Positions 24,466-38,204 of a stretch of DNA of 64,000 nt are shown here, piece by piece (the first letter of the stretch is position 1; every line of letters begins with the position of its first letter). The translations under genes were made by a program, and so were the position numbers. The notes beneath the pieces are model-generated. The model did not search any database, was not told the DNA's origin, and was given only the letters and a program-made list of their open reading frames with translations. Origin of the DNA: Stercorarius parasiticus. Taxonomy: Eukaryota > Chordata > Aves > Charadriiformes > Stercorariidae. Location: positions 696,944-760,943 of the forward strand of contig VWZL01000267.1 of the NCBI GenBank assembly GCA_013396915.1, read 5' to 3'.

Positions 24466-27061
24466 GCCTTTCCATAAAACATCGAACGAAAAGCCAGTAC
24501 TGCAGTTTATCATTGCAGTGTGTCATTTCGTAGTTTAGTATTTTCTTGCTTATTCTTGAACTTTTTGCTGGTTATTTTATGTACCATTTTATTTTTATTT
24601 TAACTCTTCAACCAAATATTCTATCATTTCCAAAAACCCACATCCATAGAAAAAGGGGAGGAAAGTAATAGTATGAAATGCAATCAGGACACCGACAGGC
24701 AGATACCCGTTAACTCCCTTGTCTTTATCTGCATACAGATTCTCAGCTACTTCGCTACCAAAAGCCGTACACCGAAACTGGGGGGGATTTTCTACTACAG
24801 ATAAGACTTGAGAAGAGCATGCCTAAAAAGGAGCACCTAAGCAAATAAATAAGGAACGTCTCAGCCACCCATCAGGTCTCAGCCCTCACACTGAAACTAA
24901 TGACTGGTGTGGCCATCTGGTAACTTTTGCAAAGCCCTTGCTATACCTAAACTTACGATCCTCTGGGAAACACTATTCTACCTACCACTTTACTGGTAGG
25001 AAATAAATTATTTATGAAATGTTTATATAATTTTGTTTAACTTTATTTGCATTTCCCTAATATCTCCCTTTGTTCTATTGATAAAGCTTCACACAGGAAC
25101 TATCTTTAAGCATTTGATAAAATTCTATTCAGCATTTGATAAAATTCTATACACCATTTGACAAAATTCTGTTCACATAGAAATTTTGCAGCAAAATGTC
25201 ATGCAATAAGATCAGTCCATTTTTAAGAGTCTAATTAAAGACATTAGAAAGAAATGACCTGAGGGTAGGAAGAGCAGTTAATGGATGTTTCTTGTCAGAA
25301 GTTGTGAAATGTGTTTTACCAAAGGGATTAAACATGTCCATTGAATCCATCATGCCATACAAACATTCATTATTTGCCAGTTCAGCCTATGAGAAAGGGA
25401 AATATTTCCCCATTTCTCGCAGTTACGAAGCTGTTACTCCTGTGCTGACACGCGACCAGGAGCCCGTCTACATTAGGAGAGGCCAGTTTCACGTGCCCCT
25501 AAAGCCCGTAGGCTGGCCTCCCCTTTCCTCACCTCCAGCCTTCCTGGGAAATCTCTCAGACCTCCTCGTTACCCCAGCAAGGCAAACGGGATGAAGAGCC
25601 CTGCCTGGTGGCAAGGTCCTGTCGTCACCTGCTGCACATGCCTGCCATGCTCTGCCAGGAGCCTGGAAGATGCCTTGGTCTTCTGACCAAGGAAGGCGCT
25701 AAAGCACTTGGTATCCATGACTTGTCTTGCCATGAGCGCTTCAAACAGGGCAACATATAAAAAGGTGGGTTTGCTACTACCACATTCCGAAAGAAAACAA
25801 CTTCAAGGGTTGCTTCCAAAAAAGACTTCAGGTCCGGATATCCTAAACACAGAGAGCTCCTCACTTAAAGTCCTGAGTCACTTGCTTACACTCAAGAGTA
25901 AGTTTGGGACAATATATAAATAATCGTACTGTCATACTGGCTGGTTCTCTTCCTCTGTCAGGGCCCTGTGTTCATGATGAGGCGCGTCCCTCTGTTGCAC
26001 ACAGCGTAGGGTGCCTGGTGCAGCTCCGGGTTGAGCTCCAGGAGACCGAGCCCTGAGTGATTCCCGTCCTAACACTGTCTCTGCCAGCACCAGTTTCTCC
26101 ATTGGACTCCGAGAGTGCTTCGTGGTTGCCTATCGCACCAGGACCACACTCAGAAGTGGCGGGATGGTGAGCCCCTCAGAGAAGAGCTTGGTGGAATGAA
26201 GCAGGAGGACCCGTCAAGGACCTCGTGGGGCTCCTGGCTTCTCCCACTGTGAGCAGTGAGATACGAGGACGGCGGAGGCCAAGCTCACGTACCCATTGTG
26301 GGATGGCAAAGCAGCGCTCAGCGCTGTATCCTTCAGGACTCTTGAAGTTGTCAAGACAATTCTGGATAAATACGATCTCATTGAAAGCTAAATCAGAAAT
26401 GAAAATTTCGCAAAATGGAAACAGTGAAGTGATAATAATTCAAGTATTTAAATAATAATCTGAGTCTCATGAGGAAACTTCATGTTTAATTTTACATACG
26501 ATGTGGAGACTAAGTTTATTACTGGGGATCTATTAATCTTTCTGCGAGATTTGTTAATATTTTTGCAATGCCCAGTGGACAATGATAAATCACTGCAATT
26601 AAGACTGGGCTAAGTTAATCTTGTGGCTTCATTTTACGTCTGTTCTATCTCACTTGTTTTTGATGATCAGCTTTTAAATTTGGGGTGATGGCAGCAAATG
26701 GGTAATGTCAGAGCACAGCTAGAAATCCCGTATAATACGTATTGCTTTTAATGTCGTTTGCAGTGTGTGAGTTCACTACGTTTGATCTCTCTTGCCTGCT
26801 CCTTATGGAGTCAGGCTCTCTTGCTGGCCGATTCCCCCCAAACGCTACCTGCAGGCGCAGCAGAGACTCCTGGAACTTGAGGACAGGTTTACAGCTGATC
26901 TCTGGGAATCACCGGCATTCAAGGAACACTGACCAGCAGCCAGTACTTCAGGGAGAGCTGATCACCCATACTGGCCATGGCGTTACTCCCAAATAGGTTT
27001 CTAGTCTCTTCCAGGGACTGCACTTGTGCAGTCATGTCCCCTCCTAGAGTTCAAATCAACA
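24466..27061. other. unique non-coding DNA, nothing identified apart from a small tandem repeat
   Basis: Besides the 22-bp repeat listed separately at 25109-25174, I see no mobile element or gene. The open frame at 25292-25594 has no recognisable family. It has no splice or promoter context that would support it. Confidence 0.5.
25109..25174. repeat. 22-bp tandem repeat, three copies
   Basis: Three consecutive units start at 25109, 25131 and 25153. Each is a variant of AGCATTTGATAAAATTCTAT plus two bases. The first two differ at the last bases and the third is more diverged (ACCATTTGACAAAATTCTGT). The graded divergence fits successive slippage or unequal exchange. Confidence 0.93.
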
Positions 27062-27165
27062 TAGAATCGTTCCTGGTTGGAAAAGACCTTTAAGATGGTC
27101 GAGTCCAACCGTTAACCCACCACTGCCCCATGTCCCTCAGCACCACGTCACTGAGGCTTTGCAGC
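27062..27165 (-). mobile_element. CR1 3'-end fragment
   Basis: The sequence ATAGAATCGTTCCTGGTTGG, then AAAAGACCTTTAAGATGGTC and GAGTCCAACC, is the complement of the CR1 3' UTR. It continues with CATGTCCCTCAGCACCACGT. The copy is short, 5'-truncated and contains no coding sequence. Confidence 0.9.
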
Positions 27166-28101
27166 CAGCAGCAACCGTAACTTCAGTCTACAGCTGATTA
27201 AAGGCAGAGACAATGCCCAAAGACCTCAACACAAATCTTTTAATTGGCCACCTGTATACTGAACAGAGTTTTCGGACTCTGCTGGCTCCCCTCTCCAGCA
27301 CACGCACACCACAATCTGATCTATGTGTCCACCTTCACAGGTGTCACTGACACTTCAGAGGTTGTCCCAGAATTTCATGAAAATTAAATTATCTGTTTAC
27401 ACTTACCTGTTTACACTTTGACTGTTTTTTGATGGACTACAGAAAGCCATTAACAGCTTATCAGCCATGATCTAGGTGTTTAGCAGTTCCCACTAATAGT
27501 TTGACAAGTCTAAGAATTAGGCATTGTCTTTTTCAAGCCTTCATTCTACCCCTTCTTTAGTTTAAATCCCAGTTTCTTATTTGCTTGTAAGCTAAAGCTA
27601 TTGGAAAAATCCTACAATGAAGGCAAGCCTGGTTTTGTTTTGCCTGTTGTTCTAACGCATATGCAAAAGCTCTCCAGGTCTTCAAAAGCTGGCCCTGGCA
27701 GGTCATCTCCCAGCAGAGCTCTCAAGAAAGCTTCCTTCACCTGGGAATAAAAACCAAAGCACAGCCTCTGCCCATTGCCTGATTTTGCATCTCTTTTTCC
27801 TATTCATCCATTTTTGTATTGCCTCTTCTTAACAATCCCAAGCAGTAGATACGTATCAGCAAAGAATATATATCATCGGGAATTACAAGCAAATATTCCC
27901 AAGCAACGTTACAGTTGAAGAATAATTCAAGGTAAGAATAATACATTACTTATCTGGAACACGTTATTTGTGCTCCTGATTCATTTTCTTTGCAATGCAC
28001 CACGCTTTGCTCGTGTATAAGAACACCTGCTGGCTGATATACAACACTCCCACACTAGAAACAATCTTACAACCCAAACAGTATTAAACTTCAAGTAAAA
28101 C

Positions 28102-28118
28102 TAAATAAATAAATAAAT
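28102..28118. repeat. (TAAA)4 microsatellite
   Basis: Four tandem tetranucleotide units lie in an A-rich context. This is a simple repeat. Confidence 0.9.
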
Positions 28119-29274
28119 CGATCAAATGCGTCTTGCTCAAGGTCCATTACCACCAAATCCTTCCTGCCTTGATGGTCAGAAACAAAATGCTCTCTCCAAG
28201 TCTCTTCTCAGTGAACTCGTTAGTGGACTTGCAATACACATGGGGTCCAAATCCTGAACACCTATTGCCGATGTTCTGATGCGGACGTTACACATCTACA
28301 GAGCAATAAGATCAATAAATGAGTTTTAGAAAAGGCTGACAACATAAATCCAGAAAAAGCAAGCCTGGGCATATAACGACATGAAAAAGTGGGTTTTTTT
28401 CAGGTTCTGAATTGCTTCAGATTCTCTTCAGATTGCCCGTTAGCAACTTTAAAAGGGTGTATGATTAAAGTCATGCACAAAATCAAAGTCCAGCATGAGA
28501 AACAGTACCAGCGGGCAGCCCGGAGCCAACTGGTGTGGGTGGGCAAAACGGATGAGTGCCTGTACGTACGTCATAGCCTTCTGAAGACAGAATACGATAA
28601 ATGAGTAATAATATGCTAAATAATGCACAGGCCAGTGTATGGCGCAGTGATGTTGTAGCTTCTGGTGTATGTGTGTCTCTGTGTGTGTACACATACGCAT
28701 ATTTGCTGCTATTTTAGTTTTGCTCATATAGGCAACGGTATCTTGAGAGCTCATTAGTAGCGGGTTAAGTGCTTTTTGCCTTCCTAAATGTCACGATTTG
28801 ATATTTAATAAATGCCAAGGAATCTCGCCAGACGTCAAGCGTGGCTGCCTTTGCACTGCCTCTTTAGCACACAACCCTTGCTCTGTGGTAACCAACACGT
28901 CGCCTCTCCTCCATAAATTAAGAGAACAGCTGTAAAACGTCGGAAATGAGTGACATGTCTAGAGCATTCTGGTACTAAGCAATGGGGTTTTTTTTCATTT
29001 TCAGACTTTACTGAAAAATGGTCTACTGACTGAGAAAGCTTAAATTCTTAACAAAATCAGCTGGCTACTTAAATGACAAAAACTACTCTAAGATGGAGTT
29101 CTTATAAAATTTTAGGGCTAACTTCTCAGTAATAAACAACGTAAACATAAATAAAATTTCTGCACCAAACACTGACTATGTTGAAGTATAGGGCGTAAAG
29201 AACTAAACTTTATCCATTAGTAGTCTTACTATTTGAACAAAAATGCAGTAGGAGATCTCAGGTACGCTCTTGTT

Positions 29275-29300
29275 AAAAAAAAAAAAAAAATTAAAAAAAA
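29275..29300. repeat. A-rich homopolymer tract
   Basis: Sixteen consecutive A residues, then TT and eight more A residues. No retrotransposed gene copy precedes it in either orientation that I can recognise, so I treat it as a simple tract rather than a processed-pseudogene tail. Confidence 0.9.
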
Positions 29301-31584
29301 CAATGAAAGAACAACTGAGTGCCAATACAGATGATTCTATAGCAACGCCCAATTTAAGTGATTAGAATTTTCATTTCATCTCATTTTCATTAACTGGAAG
29401 CTTTGGTCTTGCCTAGTAGAATACCAAAGTACCAGAGACCGGCCAGGTTACTCACCGAGAGGTTACTGGTATTTACAGCTTTGAAGAACCTCTCTCTGAT
29501 GCTGTAGGCAAGGGATCATACCAGCAAACCCCTGCAAAATAGGTAATTTGGCTTGCAGCGACCTGTGCAACCACAACAAACATTAATATTTAAAGTTCAT
29601 CAATTCATGTGGTTATGTCGTATAGTTATAAACATTTTTAAGAGTTGACAAGAGTTCATTTTTGCAAAATCAGGAAACAACTGTGCAATTCTTCTTTTTA
29701 AATTATTGCTCCTCCCAACAGTAGTGCAAAAGAAAATCAAGTAAATATTAGATAATGTTTTAGTACATCCCAGGCTCTGATTTGGTTTTATTCTGCTAGG
29801 AATCTAAAAGAAATACAAAGCCTAAGAAATGAGAAAGAGATTGATTAACTAGTCTGCTTTATTTATTATTGAGCAAGAAACCATTTTCATTTGCATCTTA
29901 GTTAGAAAAAGGGATGTATTGGCTTAGAGTACTCCAAGGAAACCTCAGCTCATTCAAGGCAATTACATTTGTATTTGTTTAAATTATGTGAGCATTAAAA
30001 ATGCTGCTTTACTTGCCAGTTTTGTAAAATAACATGTAACAGATGCTTCAGAACTGTTCTGTTTATTTGAGGGAAATAAGTATATTTTTATCCCAGGTAT
30101 TTACAAGAACGCACAGACGACACAGGAGGTGCATTCTGTGAGCGTTCCCTCAGACATTTCTCAAGTTGCCTAGGTTACACCTGGGCTGCCAGGATGATTT
30201 TTTTCCTTTTCTTTTAATCGCTACTTTTGTTACAGCAGGGAGAGGATTCCTGACAGCCAGTCTTGGCCTGGAACATGCCGTGAGAAGGGTTTGGGTTTTT
30301 TCCATGTCTTCTCTGAGGACTTTCTCACTGAGTGTGCTCCTGCATTGAGGCTCATATTGAAGGTTTGGTGGGGCAGTGTCCGTTTTCACCACTTAGACGT
30401 GTCAGATATTAACACCGGCCAAACACTGGCGATAGAATCACTTAAAAACAGACGGGAGTTTCCACATTCAGAATCTTTGCCAGCAATTGTGATCCATGTT
30501 TTTCTATCTAATATCTTTGTGACAATTCTTCCTTCCTTGGCTCTGGTTCCTTACTTCACAGGAAATTTATTAGCATACATTAATCTCGTACACCTCTTCT
30601 GCATAGCTTAGCTGTAGCTGTATCTCCTCATTTATATTTATTACCTCCTTTATTTATATAAGGTGAAGTATTGTGTTCAGGGTGTCCCCTCCTAGAATAC
30701 TAATTGCTTCCGATATTTTAGGCACTTATGCTTTTGAGTATCTAACTTAAAATAACTGAGAAAAAAGGGGTTTTTGTTTGCTTGCGGCTTCATCGCTTAC
30801 CAGAGGATGCTCTCTGTTGAGCTGAGGCAAAAGAGTAAGATCATTCGCACTCCAAGGTGACTCGTCCTTCCATGGAGGCAGAAAACAAGCCAGGACAGGA
30901 AAAGACCTGGAAAAGCTTCTCCTGGCGTCTATGGACATTGATTAACCCAATGCCAGAGAGTCATAATTTATGATAATCTGAGTTCAAACAGAAGGTGATC
31001 TATGAATGTCATGCTATTATCCTTATTCTTCTTCATTATTAATGAGAACGATATTAACCTCTCCCATCAGCAGGGTTAAATCTTACCACCAATGCACCTA
31101 CAACACTGCAAGTTGTAATGACTTTTCTCTTATTCCCACTTCAGATAGGCACTTCTCATCACATTTTAAATTCTGTTTCATTCTACCAGTGAAATGAACA
31201 TTTATATACCTCACCCACGCTTTTGATACATTTTAAAACTACACAATCGATGAACAGCAAACCTAGAGACATTATTTTACGCCACTGTAAAATTTAATCA
31301 ACCAAACAGAAGTTTGTTTCAAATGAGTGTTCCTTTCTTTACTTTGCTTAAAGAAACATTGCACTGCTTTCCTTCTACCTTCCCTACTGACAATTAATTA
31401 ATGTGGAAGTATATCCTCCAATAGAGGCTATTGGAGCTCACAGACCTTGTTCCATGACTAATAATTCCACGCGGAAATTTTTTGTTCCCCAACAGATTCC
31501 TATCACGCAGAATAAAGAGCCCTTGTTTAAGAGCATCCAGACTGGTTACAAATATATGGTACAGAAAGATACAGATATCTAGAG

Positions 31585-31612
31585 ATATATATACACACAC
31601 ACACATATATAC
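31585..31612. repeat. TA/CA compound microsatellite
   Basis: An AT-dinucleotide run passes into about seven CA units and back into ATATAT. This is a short compound simple repeat. Confidence 0.9.
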
Positions 31613-34600
31613 GGTATAGAGAGCAGAACTCACTTCAGGGGAAACCCCTTCTCAGCTTTCCCAGGTTTGGATGACTAGGGAAAACGGACGGCAGACCACT
31701 GCTAGATTACGAGGAAAGGTACACTAGATGCCTGCACAGTGACTTTGTACTGGTATAAGCTGATTCACTGTGAGAATTCTAATTATATGAGTTGATAAAA
31801 CTTGAAGTTGTGTGGAATAATAGCAGGGGCTGCTTTTCAAAATGCACCCACAACCCTTGCACTCCCGCCCACGGCGTTTTCTTTCTAACCTCTCTCCAGA
31901 CCCTGCCCATGTTGGTCATAGTAATTTACTCTTTGCATTTCAGCATTACATACAGCCTTTAATTATTGCGTATTAATCCCGCTCCACAGAGTGTACCTGG
32001 ACCCCAGATCTCCTACGTGGGAGGAGTGAGAAGAGGAATTCTCTCCCACATGGAACAACTTGAGCTATGAGAGGAATAAGGAAGTTCCATGCAATCTTTG
32101 TGTTGCACCAGAAGCTTCCCGATGTTCTCCATGGAGAGGATCTATGTGAATCGCTGTCTCCTTTTCACTCTCCCTTCAATATCAGATAATCATGATCGCC
32201 AAAAGTGATGTCAGATTCCCCGGAGGAGTTTCCATTCCTCCTTTGGGAGAAGTTCTGTCACCGCAAGGGCTGAAGTAGCTCCGTGGCTACTGGAGCTGCG
32301 ACGAGAAGGGACTGGGCGGTGACGGGATGGACGCAGGACGAGGCTACCAAGGGCAGGAGGCCGCCAGCAGGCAGCAGCCAGAGATGGAGGTGCCTCCCCT
32401 GCTCTGCTGATGGTCCACCACCATCACCAATGGGTGAACGACACGGCCACGAGCTGCCACGGGGGTGCCAACAGACGGGGCACTCATTAAATAAAGTAAT
32501 GGTGATACTGATAGCACCCTGCAGCGAGGCATCACATAGATAAATGACCAGATACGGGGGCTGGCAGATGGTGAATGACGCTCATATAATTGAAAAGTAC
32601 ATTTGAAGCCTGCTGAGAATGTTCCAGCAGCAATTTTATGATCTCGTTCACTTTTGAGGAACAATGAATGATTGGGGTTTTCCATAAATTTCACATTTGC
32701 TTTTGCACTTTTCACATGAATATTATAGATGTCACTGTGTGTAATTCACAGTTGTTACTTCTTTCTAAAATAATCTTAATATTCTGTAAACGGAAATAAC
32801 ACACGCATTTTTTGGAAATTTCATCGCTACATTCTGTGAAAGTATAAATCTTTGCAATGATTGTAATTCTAAACATAACATCAAAATAAATTAAAACAAA
32901 TGTAAATTAATGCTGCAAGTCTCAAAACATTGTCTGTCTCCCCCAAACATTCTGTCAACTATTTAAAAAATAAAGCCGGCAGAGCCAGAGCATTTACTAA
33001 TCAACAACAAGAGAAATTACACTATCCATTTTGCTTAGGGCAGTTGAACAAATCAATATCACTTTATCAAAGATGCTTGGATCTAACTGCCTTCTAGATT
33101 AAATGTTATTATAAATATTAAAACACTTGCTTAAATAAACTCTTAAAATTATACTTCAGCTTTTTCCCTAAGAAATTATTTATGCAATTACAGCATGCAA
33201 GTAAAAATGCGTGTTATGGAGTCAGAAGGAACTTGATGTGAACAAAGAAATAGACAATGGCTCATAATATTCAAGGCTGACGAAGGCCTTTTTAAAAAGA
33301 AATTACCAATGTGTTTTCACTGTGTGGGAAGAGAGAGAACCAACACTGAGCTTGTCACGGAGGGCTTACACAAGGACAGCGAGCAGGGTCCGAACAACTT
33401 ACAGAGTTGGTTTTACTGGGGTAGTTTGTATTTTTGGTAACGATCACATCTCACTTATTCTCAGACCTTCAGTCTGAGCAGACCTGACCTATCTGCCAAG
33501 AGCCCTTCTATTGCTTCACAGGAGTTCAGAACTACCGTGTTCGCTCCCTTTCTCGTTCAGCAGGACAAACGCCCCTGAAACAGCTCAGCCCCGCCGCTCC
33601 TCCTCCGCCCGACTCACTCCTTCCCACGGTTGTTTGTCTCACCAGCAGCTGGGCACGCTCAGAACCCGACGGTGGGCTGCCTAAGGCTGGTTTAGAAAAG
33701 ATCTGATTTCAACAGGTAAATCAAAAAGTTCCAAGTTTCAGACAACTTCCATACGCTCTTTCTAGTGTTGAGTGTGTCCGTCCTTCCCTGCCTAGCGAGA
33801 AGTGGATTTTGCTGCCTCCAGGGTTTACTTATTTACCGTACCTGCTTGTGAATTTCCCTATAACGTGGCATAAATCTTACAGGCCAGACTTCACTAAGGA
33901 TGGAAGAACCACAGTATTAGAAACACCATTCTAAATTGTACTTTTTTCCCAAACCACCAAATTAGGGATGTAGTCAACTGAGGGTCAGGCCGTGGCAAAG
34001 GACATAAGGACTTTCCTCCTTATGGGAAAAGGAGAAGAAAGCAGAAGTTAAAAAAAAAAATAAAAAAAATTTAAACCATATACTACAATAGGAAAGCAGT
34101 AGAAAAATACATTTTAAAACTACTGATGTTTTTTACAGCAGTTTTTTGATCAGACTGAGTGGAAAGCAGTGATAAAGATAAACAAGAACAGAAAACCAAA
34201 CACAAAAAGCTTTATATCAGGCAGATTGTGCTTCCAGCAGATATCTGAAGGGCGCATCTGATTTATAATCAGAGTTCTATACCTTGTCAAGCAGTAAAAT
34301 ATGGTTCAATTGAATTATACAGTTGGAAACAGAGTAAAAAATGAATGATGAGGTGATTTATTAGCAGGCATCTGGTACAAGAAATAAACGTCATTGTGTG
34401 TAGCCATTCAGAGAGAATTCCCACATTTCTCTCCGTGCGCCTGGGAAGTGGAGTTTGTGGGAAGGCCCAGAGGTTGTGCTGATGAGAGAAACCCAGCCAC
34501 CATCAGACAAGCAGGTGCATGGAGGAGTCACCTGAAATAGGGTTATTGATACTTGAGATGTCTCCCTACTTGCCTCAGCCACATCGTGCTGATCTCTTCT

Positions 34601-34984
34601 CTCACATGAGATGATAATCGTTTTAGGAATGAAAAAAAAAACAAACCAAAACCAATTAAAGAACAGCAAATGTCAGACAGGACAATGTATTCTCTACGGA
34701 TTTCTGGTGAGCAGTGATTTATGGTTGATAATTCATGAACATATAGTAATTACTGAATACTTTGTGATTTGCCAATATCTGTCCAAATTGTCATAAATAA
34801 CTGTATAAATTGTACTGAACCAAACTCAGCGTGTCTTCTCTTGGAAGCAGTAAGAAGAAAGACAGTGATTTGGTGAGTTTGCGGCATATTTCCTACTACT
34901 CTATCAGCTGTGCTCGGGAAGCAGAGCACATGAAGAAAAGCAATGCAATACATAACCATGTAAATAATGAATGCACCTGGCTGG

Positions 34985-35180
34985 TGGGTGACAAATGCAG
35001 ATAAATGTAGGCTAATGAGTCTGGATTGAAAAAAGAGACAGCATATAGCTGCTAAATGGAAAATGAACATCAGGGCATTGACCTAAAAAGAGATTTGGGA
35101 ACTATTATAGACAAATCCTTAAACTCTGTAGCCCATTAGGTGGCTAAACTGAGAAATATAAATGAGACACTGGGATGAAG
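34985..35180 (+). mobile_element. ancient CR1/L2/L3-like LINE relic (RT C-terminal region)
   Basis: Conceptual translation with stops and frameshifts ignored gives, in order, NADKCRLMSL (34993 onward) and then DLKRDLGTIIDKSLNSVAH followed by a stop and VAKLRNINETLG (35080-35175). This is the conserved block after the reverse-transcriptase palm in CR1/L2/L3-type non-LTR retrotransposons, typically of the form (N)ADKCK.M followed by E.DLGVI.D.SL..S.....K....LG. The copy is degraded, with an in-frame stop and a frame change between the two blocks. It is therefore much older than the CR1 copies at 12 and 18 kb. The exact clade cannot be settled by eye. Confidence 0.75.
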
Positions 35181-36628
35181 CTAAAAGTGCACAATTTAAA
35201 TCAAAGTATGAACTCATTTTAGGTAATGAAGCTTCATTCACAACACTAAATACATATTATATCATCAGTAAGAGACAGGATTCCCAATCAACCCCTAGGC
35301 AGGACAGCCTTTAAGGATGCGGGACAACAATTAGGTTTCTGAATCTGTATTTAGATTGAAGGGCAAGAGAGTTCATAGCGAGAGTGATGAGCACTTGGCA
35401 GCTTCCACTGCAGTAACCTCAGATGGCTAATCCCGTACTCGGCACAGACAAGGCAAGCAAACCTACGGCGTTCCCAGTCTTCCCAGGTCGAGACCCAGAT
35501 TTCACGGTGAATTCGTTCAGGGCAAGTTTGGAGCAATCGACAGGGCTACACTTTGCATGAAATCACAGCAGATTTCTGGAGGCGACTGCGGGCAAGGAAA
35601 ACTGTTCCGATGTTTCCGTTATTACGCAATCAATGCTGCTTTATGGTTGGCGCGTTATCACCTCAAATTGGTCTTCAACATAACTGCCCATCAGTGTTTC
35701 CCATATGTATTTGTATATATACATATGCATATACACAGTACGTGCCATACTATATAAAAAGTATATGCATATACTAGATTGTATAAAAAATTGGTGAGTT
35801 TAGAGTAATATTTTGCTGAAAGCTGTTCCTTTTTTCAAAGTATATATTCACCAAATATTCTCAGCAAACCTTTTTCATAACCGAACTATTCGTGAGAGTA
35901 AACTGACTGCTTTTGACATGTAACTGACCTTTGATATATTTTTTACTCTAATGTTTTAATACCTTAACCTTTCTTAACAAAATGAATAACAAGCGAGGAA
36001 AATACCAAGATTTTGTAATGAACAACTAAAAAGTGGATGTTGTTTCTTTCTTATTTCAGCCAACAAACTCTTACATTACAAATCTGTCAGAATTTCCATA
36101 AATACTAGTAGTAAGAAAGAGAAATCAAAGTACCGTACAGAGGACCTTGCTCCTGCAGTACCGCACAAAACCAAACCTTTCTCCCCAGCCTGGAGGTCCA
36201 AGCACTTACAGGAATGACAGTGAGGACCTTCAGCCAAAGAACGGCTGAACCTCTCCTAACGGGGAAGAGCAACCGCTACTCTCACAAATATAACTTTACC
36301 CAAGACCAGTCCAAAGAGGAATTTCTCCAGCTGAACCAATCCCTGCTCTCCACACAATTTTTTCCCAAAGCGACTCACTCCTAAGTTCCTGAGTCCAACA
36401 TGCGTCTTACCTTCTCCCCTCCATAGGAGGCATTCACTGAGCTGCCTCCACCTCTCTGTGCTCTACTTCCGTCAGTCACCTCACTTACCTTCTTTGAATC
36501 TCCCATCTGAGAAGACACAGTCTTCAATTAACCGCCTTATTTCTGCCACCAGGCTGGGTATGTGAAATCATCTGCTTGGAGAAGACGTGCAGCTTTTTCA
36601 GCCACACAATACTTCCATGTCAGTTAAC
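35181..36628. other. unique AT-rich DNA; possible continuation of LINE relic at left edge
   Basis: The first 100-150 bases could belong to the LINE relic but are too diverged to call. At 35705-35775 alternating TATA/CATATG blocks form a low-complexity, partly palindromic stretch. No gene is seen. Confidence 0.45.
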
Positions 36629-36630
36629 GT

Positions 36631-36785
36631 CATAGAATCACAGACTTGCCCAGGTTGGAAGGGACCTTTCAGATCATCGAGTCCAACCATCAACCCAACA
36701 CTGCCAAGCCCACCACTACCCCATGTCCCTCAGCACCACGTCTGCCCGGCTTTTAAATCCCTCCAGGGATGGCGACTGACTAATA
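36631..36785 (-). mobile_element. CR1 3'-end fragment
   Basis: The complement of the CR1 3' UTR is well preserved. It contains ATAGAATCACAGACTTGCCC, GGTTGGAAGGGACCTTTCAG, ATCATCGAGTCCAACCATCA and CATGTCCCTCAGCACCACGT, then a CTTTTAAATCCCTCCAGGGA block that matches the end of ORF2 and start of the UTR. It is 5'-truncated. Confidence 0.94.
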
Positions 36786-37168
36786 AAATTGACTAACATT
36801 TTGCTCAATCCCCCAAAAGAACTCATTTTCTTAAAGAAGTCAGAGCCCACATCTCTCATTTTGTATGGCCATATAGAAATGTTAATTTCGTTTTACACAG
36901 GAAAAAATTATTTGTCTGCCAAGTTGTAATTCTTCTTTCAGGAACCGGAGGCTTCCAGCATGCAATGGTTCCATGTCGGGGTACAGCAGGAGGTGTGTCA
37001 GTAACAGGGATACTGTGCAGGAGGCTAGGGAGAGGGAGCAGGATATTGTCTAGAGGAAAATTACTATGTTAAAAACCAAGATAGATTTTAAATATTTCTA
37101 TGTCATCATAACAGTTTGCCAAATTGAGAGAACTCCATTTACATCTGCATATAGTCAACGTAAAAGTT

Positions 37169-37194
37169 GTGTGTGTGTGTATATATATATATAT
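37169..37194. repeat. (GT)6(AT)7 compound microsatellite
   Basis: Six GT units are followed directly by seven AT units. This is a simple repeat. Confidence 0.93.
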
Positions 37195-38204
37195 GCATAA
37201 CCTAAATCACCAGCTAACATCCTCTAACACAGAATCAGCTTCAATTCCCATCCATCTATAGATGTCACAGTATATTAATCACTGAGATTGAAAGCAACTA
37301 TCACATCTGTAATGGGACATCTGGCATAACAGACAGGCAGAGTTTCATTCAGCCACTGAGGCCTCGGCAAATTACATTTGTAGCTTTGGATTTTGAAAGT
37401 ACTTTTGTTTAAATGCAGCCCTTTTTGGTAATGATTATATGTTAAAGCATAATAAAGGAGAGTCTTTATAGCTCCAGCAGGGAAGCGAAGTACACTACGT
37501 GGAGACATTAAAAGTATTCATCTCTGAATGTCACTCAGCTACAAAGCTTGACAATTGCCCAAACAGCGACGGCGGGAGCACCGCAAAACCCACGTATTGC
37601 AGGCTGCGAAAGGCAGCTGGGGGCCACAATCCCACACTGCAGCCACTGCCTGACTCTCACCACACAGTAAGCGGATTGCTCCGTGGCACGGCAAAAAGAA
37701 AAATTTAAAATACGATGTATTTGTTCAAACACCTGAGAGTTCAGAAAAGCATGGATGGCAGGCTGCTCCTCCACGATGTCCACACGTTTACAAATCCACA
37801 GTCACTTCGAGAAAAAGATAAAGCTTTAGAAGGACATTTGCAGAAAGTATTTGTGTAGTTACTTATTGTGTATGTTTTAACTGACCAGGCAAAATCCTTT
37901 ATACACATCCTTAGCTTCACCCTTGAATGAACCATCGACTGACTTCTATTGACTTTACTTATATAGCTGAAGTCAAGAATACATGGATACACGTTCCTGG
38001 ATTCTTTATTCAAGTCCTCTTCCTTATCATAAGCCTCTGTACGTAACTGCCTTTTTTTTAAATTGGATTAAAACCAGGCAACTAATGCAGCAAAGCAACA
38101 GCGTCATCAATATAGCTGCCATTATTATCAATGGAGAAATGATTTCTGCCATTTTTCATCCAAATCTCTACTTGAGTAGCAATATTCCATGATCAGACAT
38201 TATT

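Larger units (their letters stand above)
27166..34984. other. unique DNA with simple repeats, no gene identified
   Basis: This is the longest stretch without a recognisable element. It includes A-rich tracts (29275-29290 and about 34051-34068) and small microsatellites listed separately. Stretches of complex AT-rich sequence, notably about 32870-33270, look more structured than decayed repeats and may be conserved non-coding DNA, but I cannot test that. An open frame at 32283-32543 lies in a G+C-richer patch and overlaps another on the other strand, so I do not call a gene. Confidence 0.5.
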
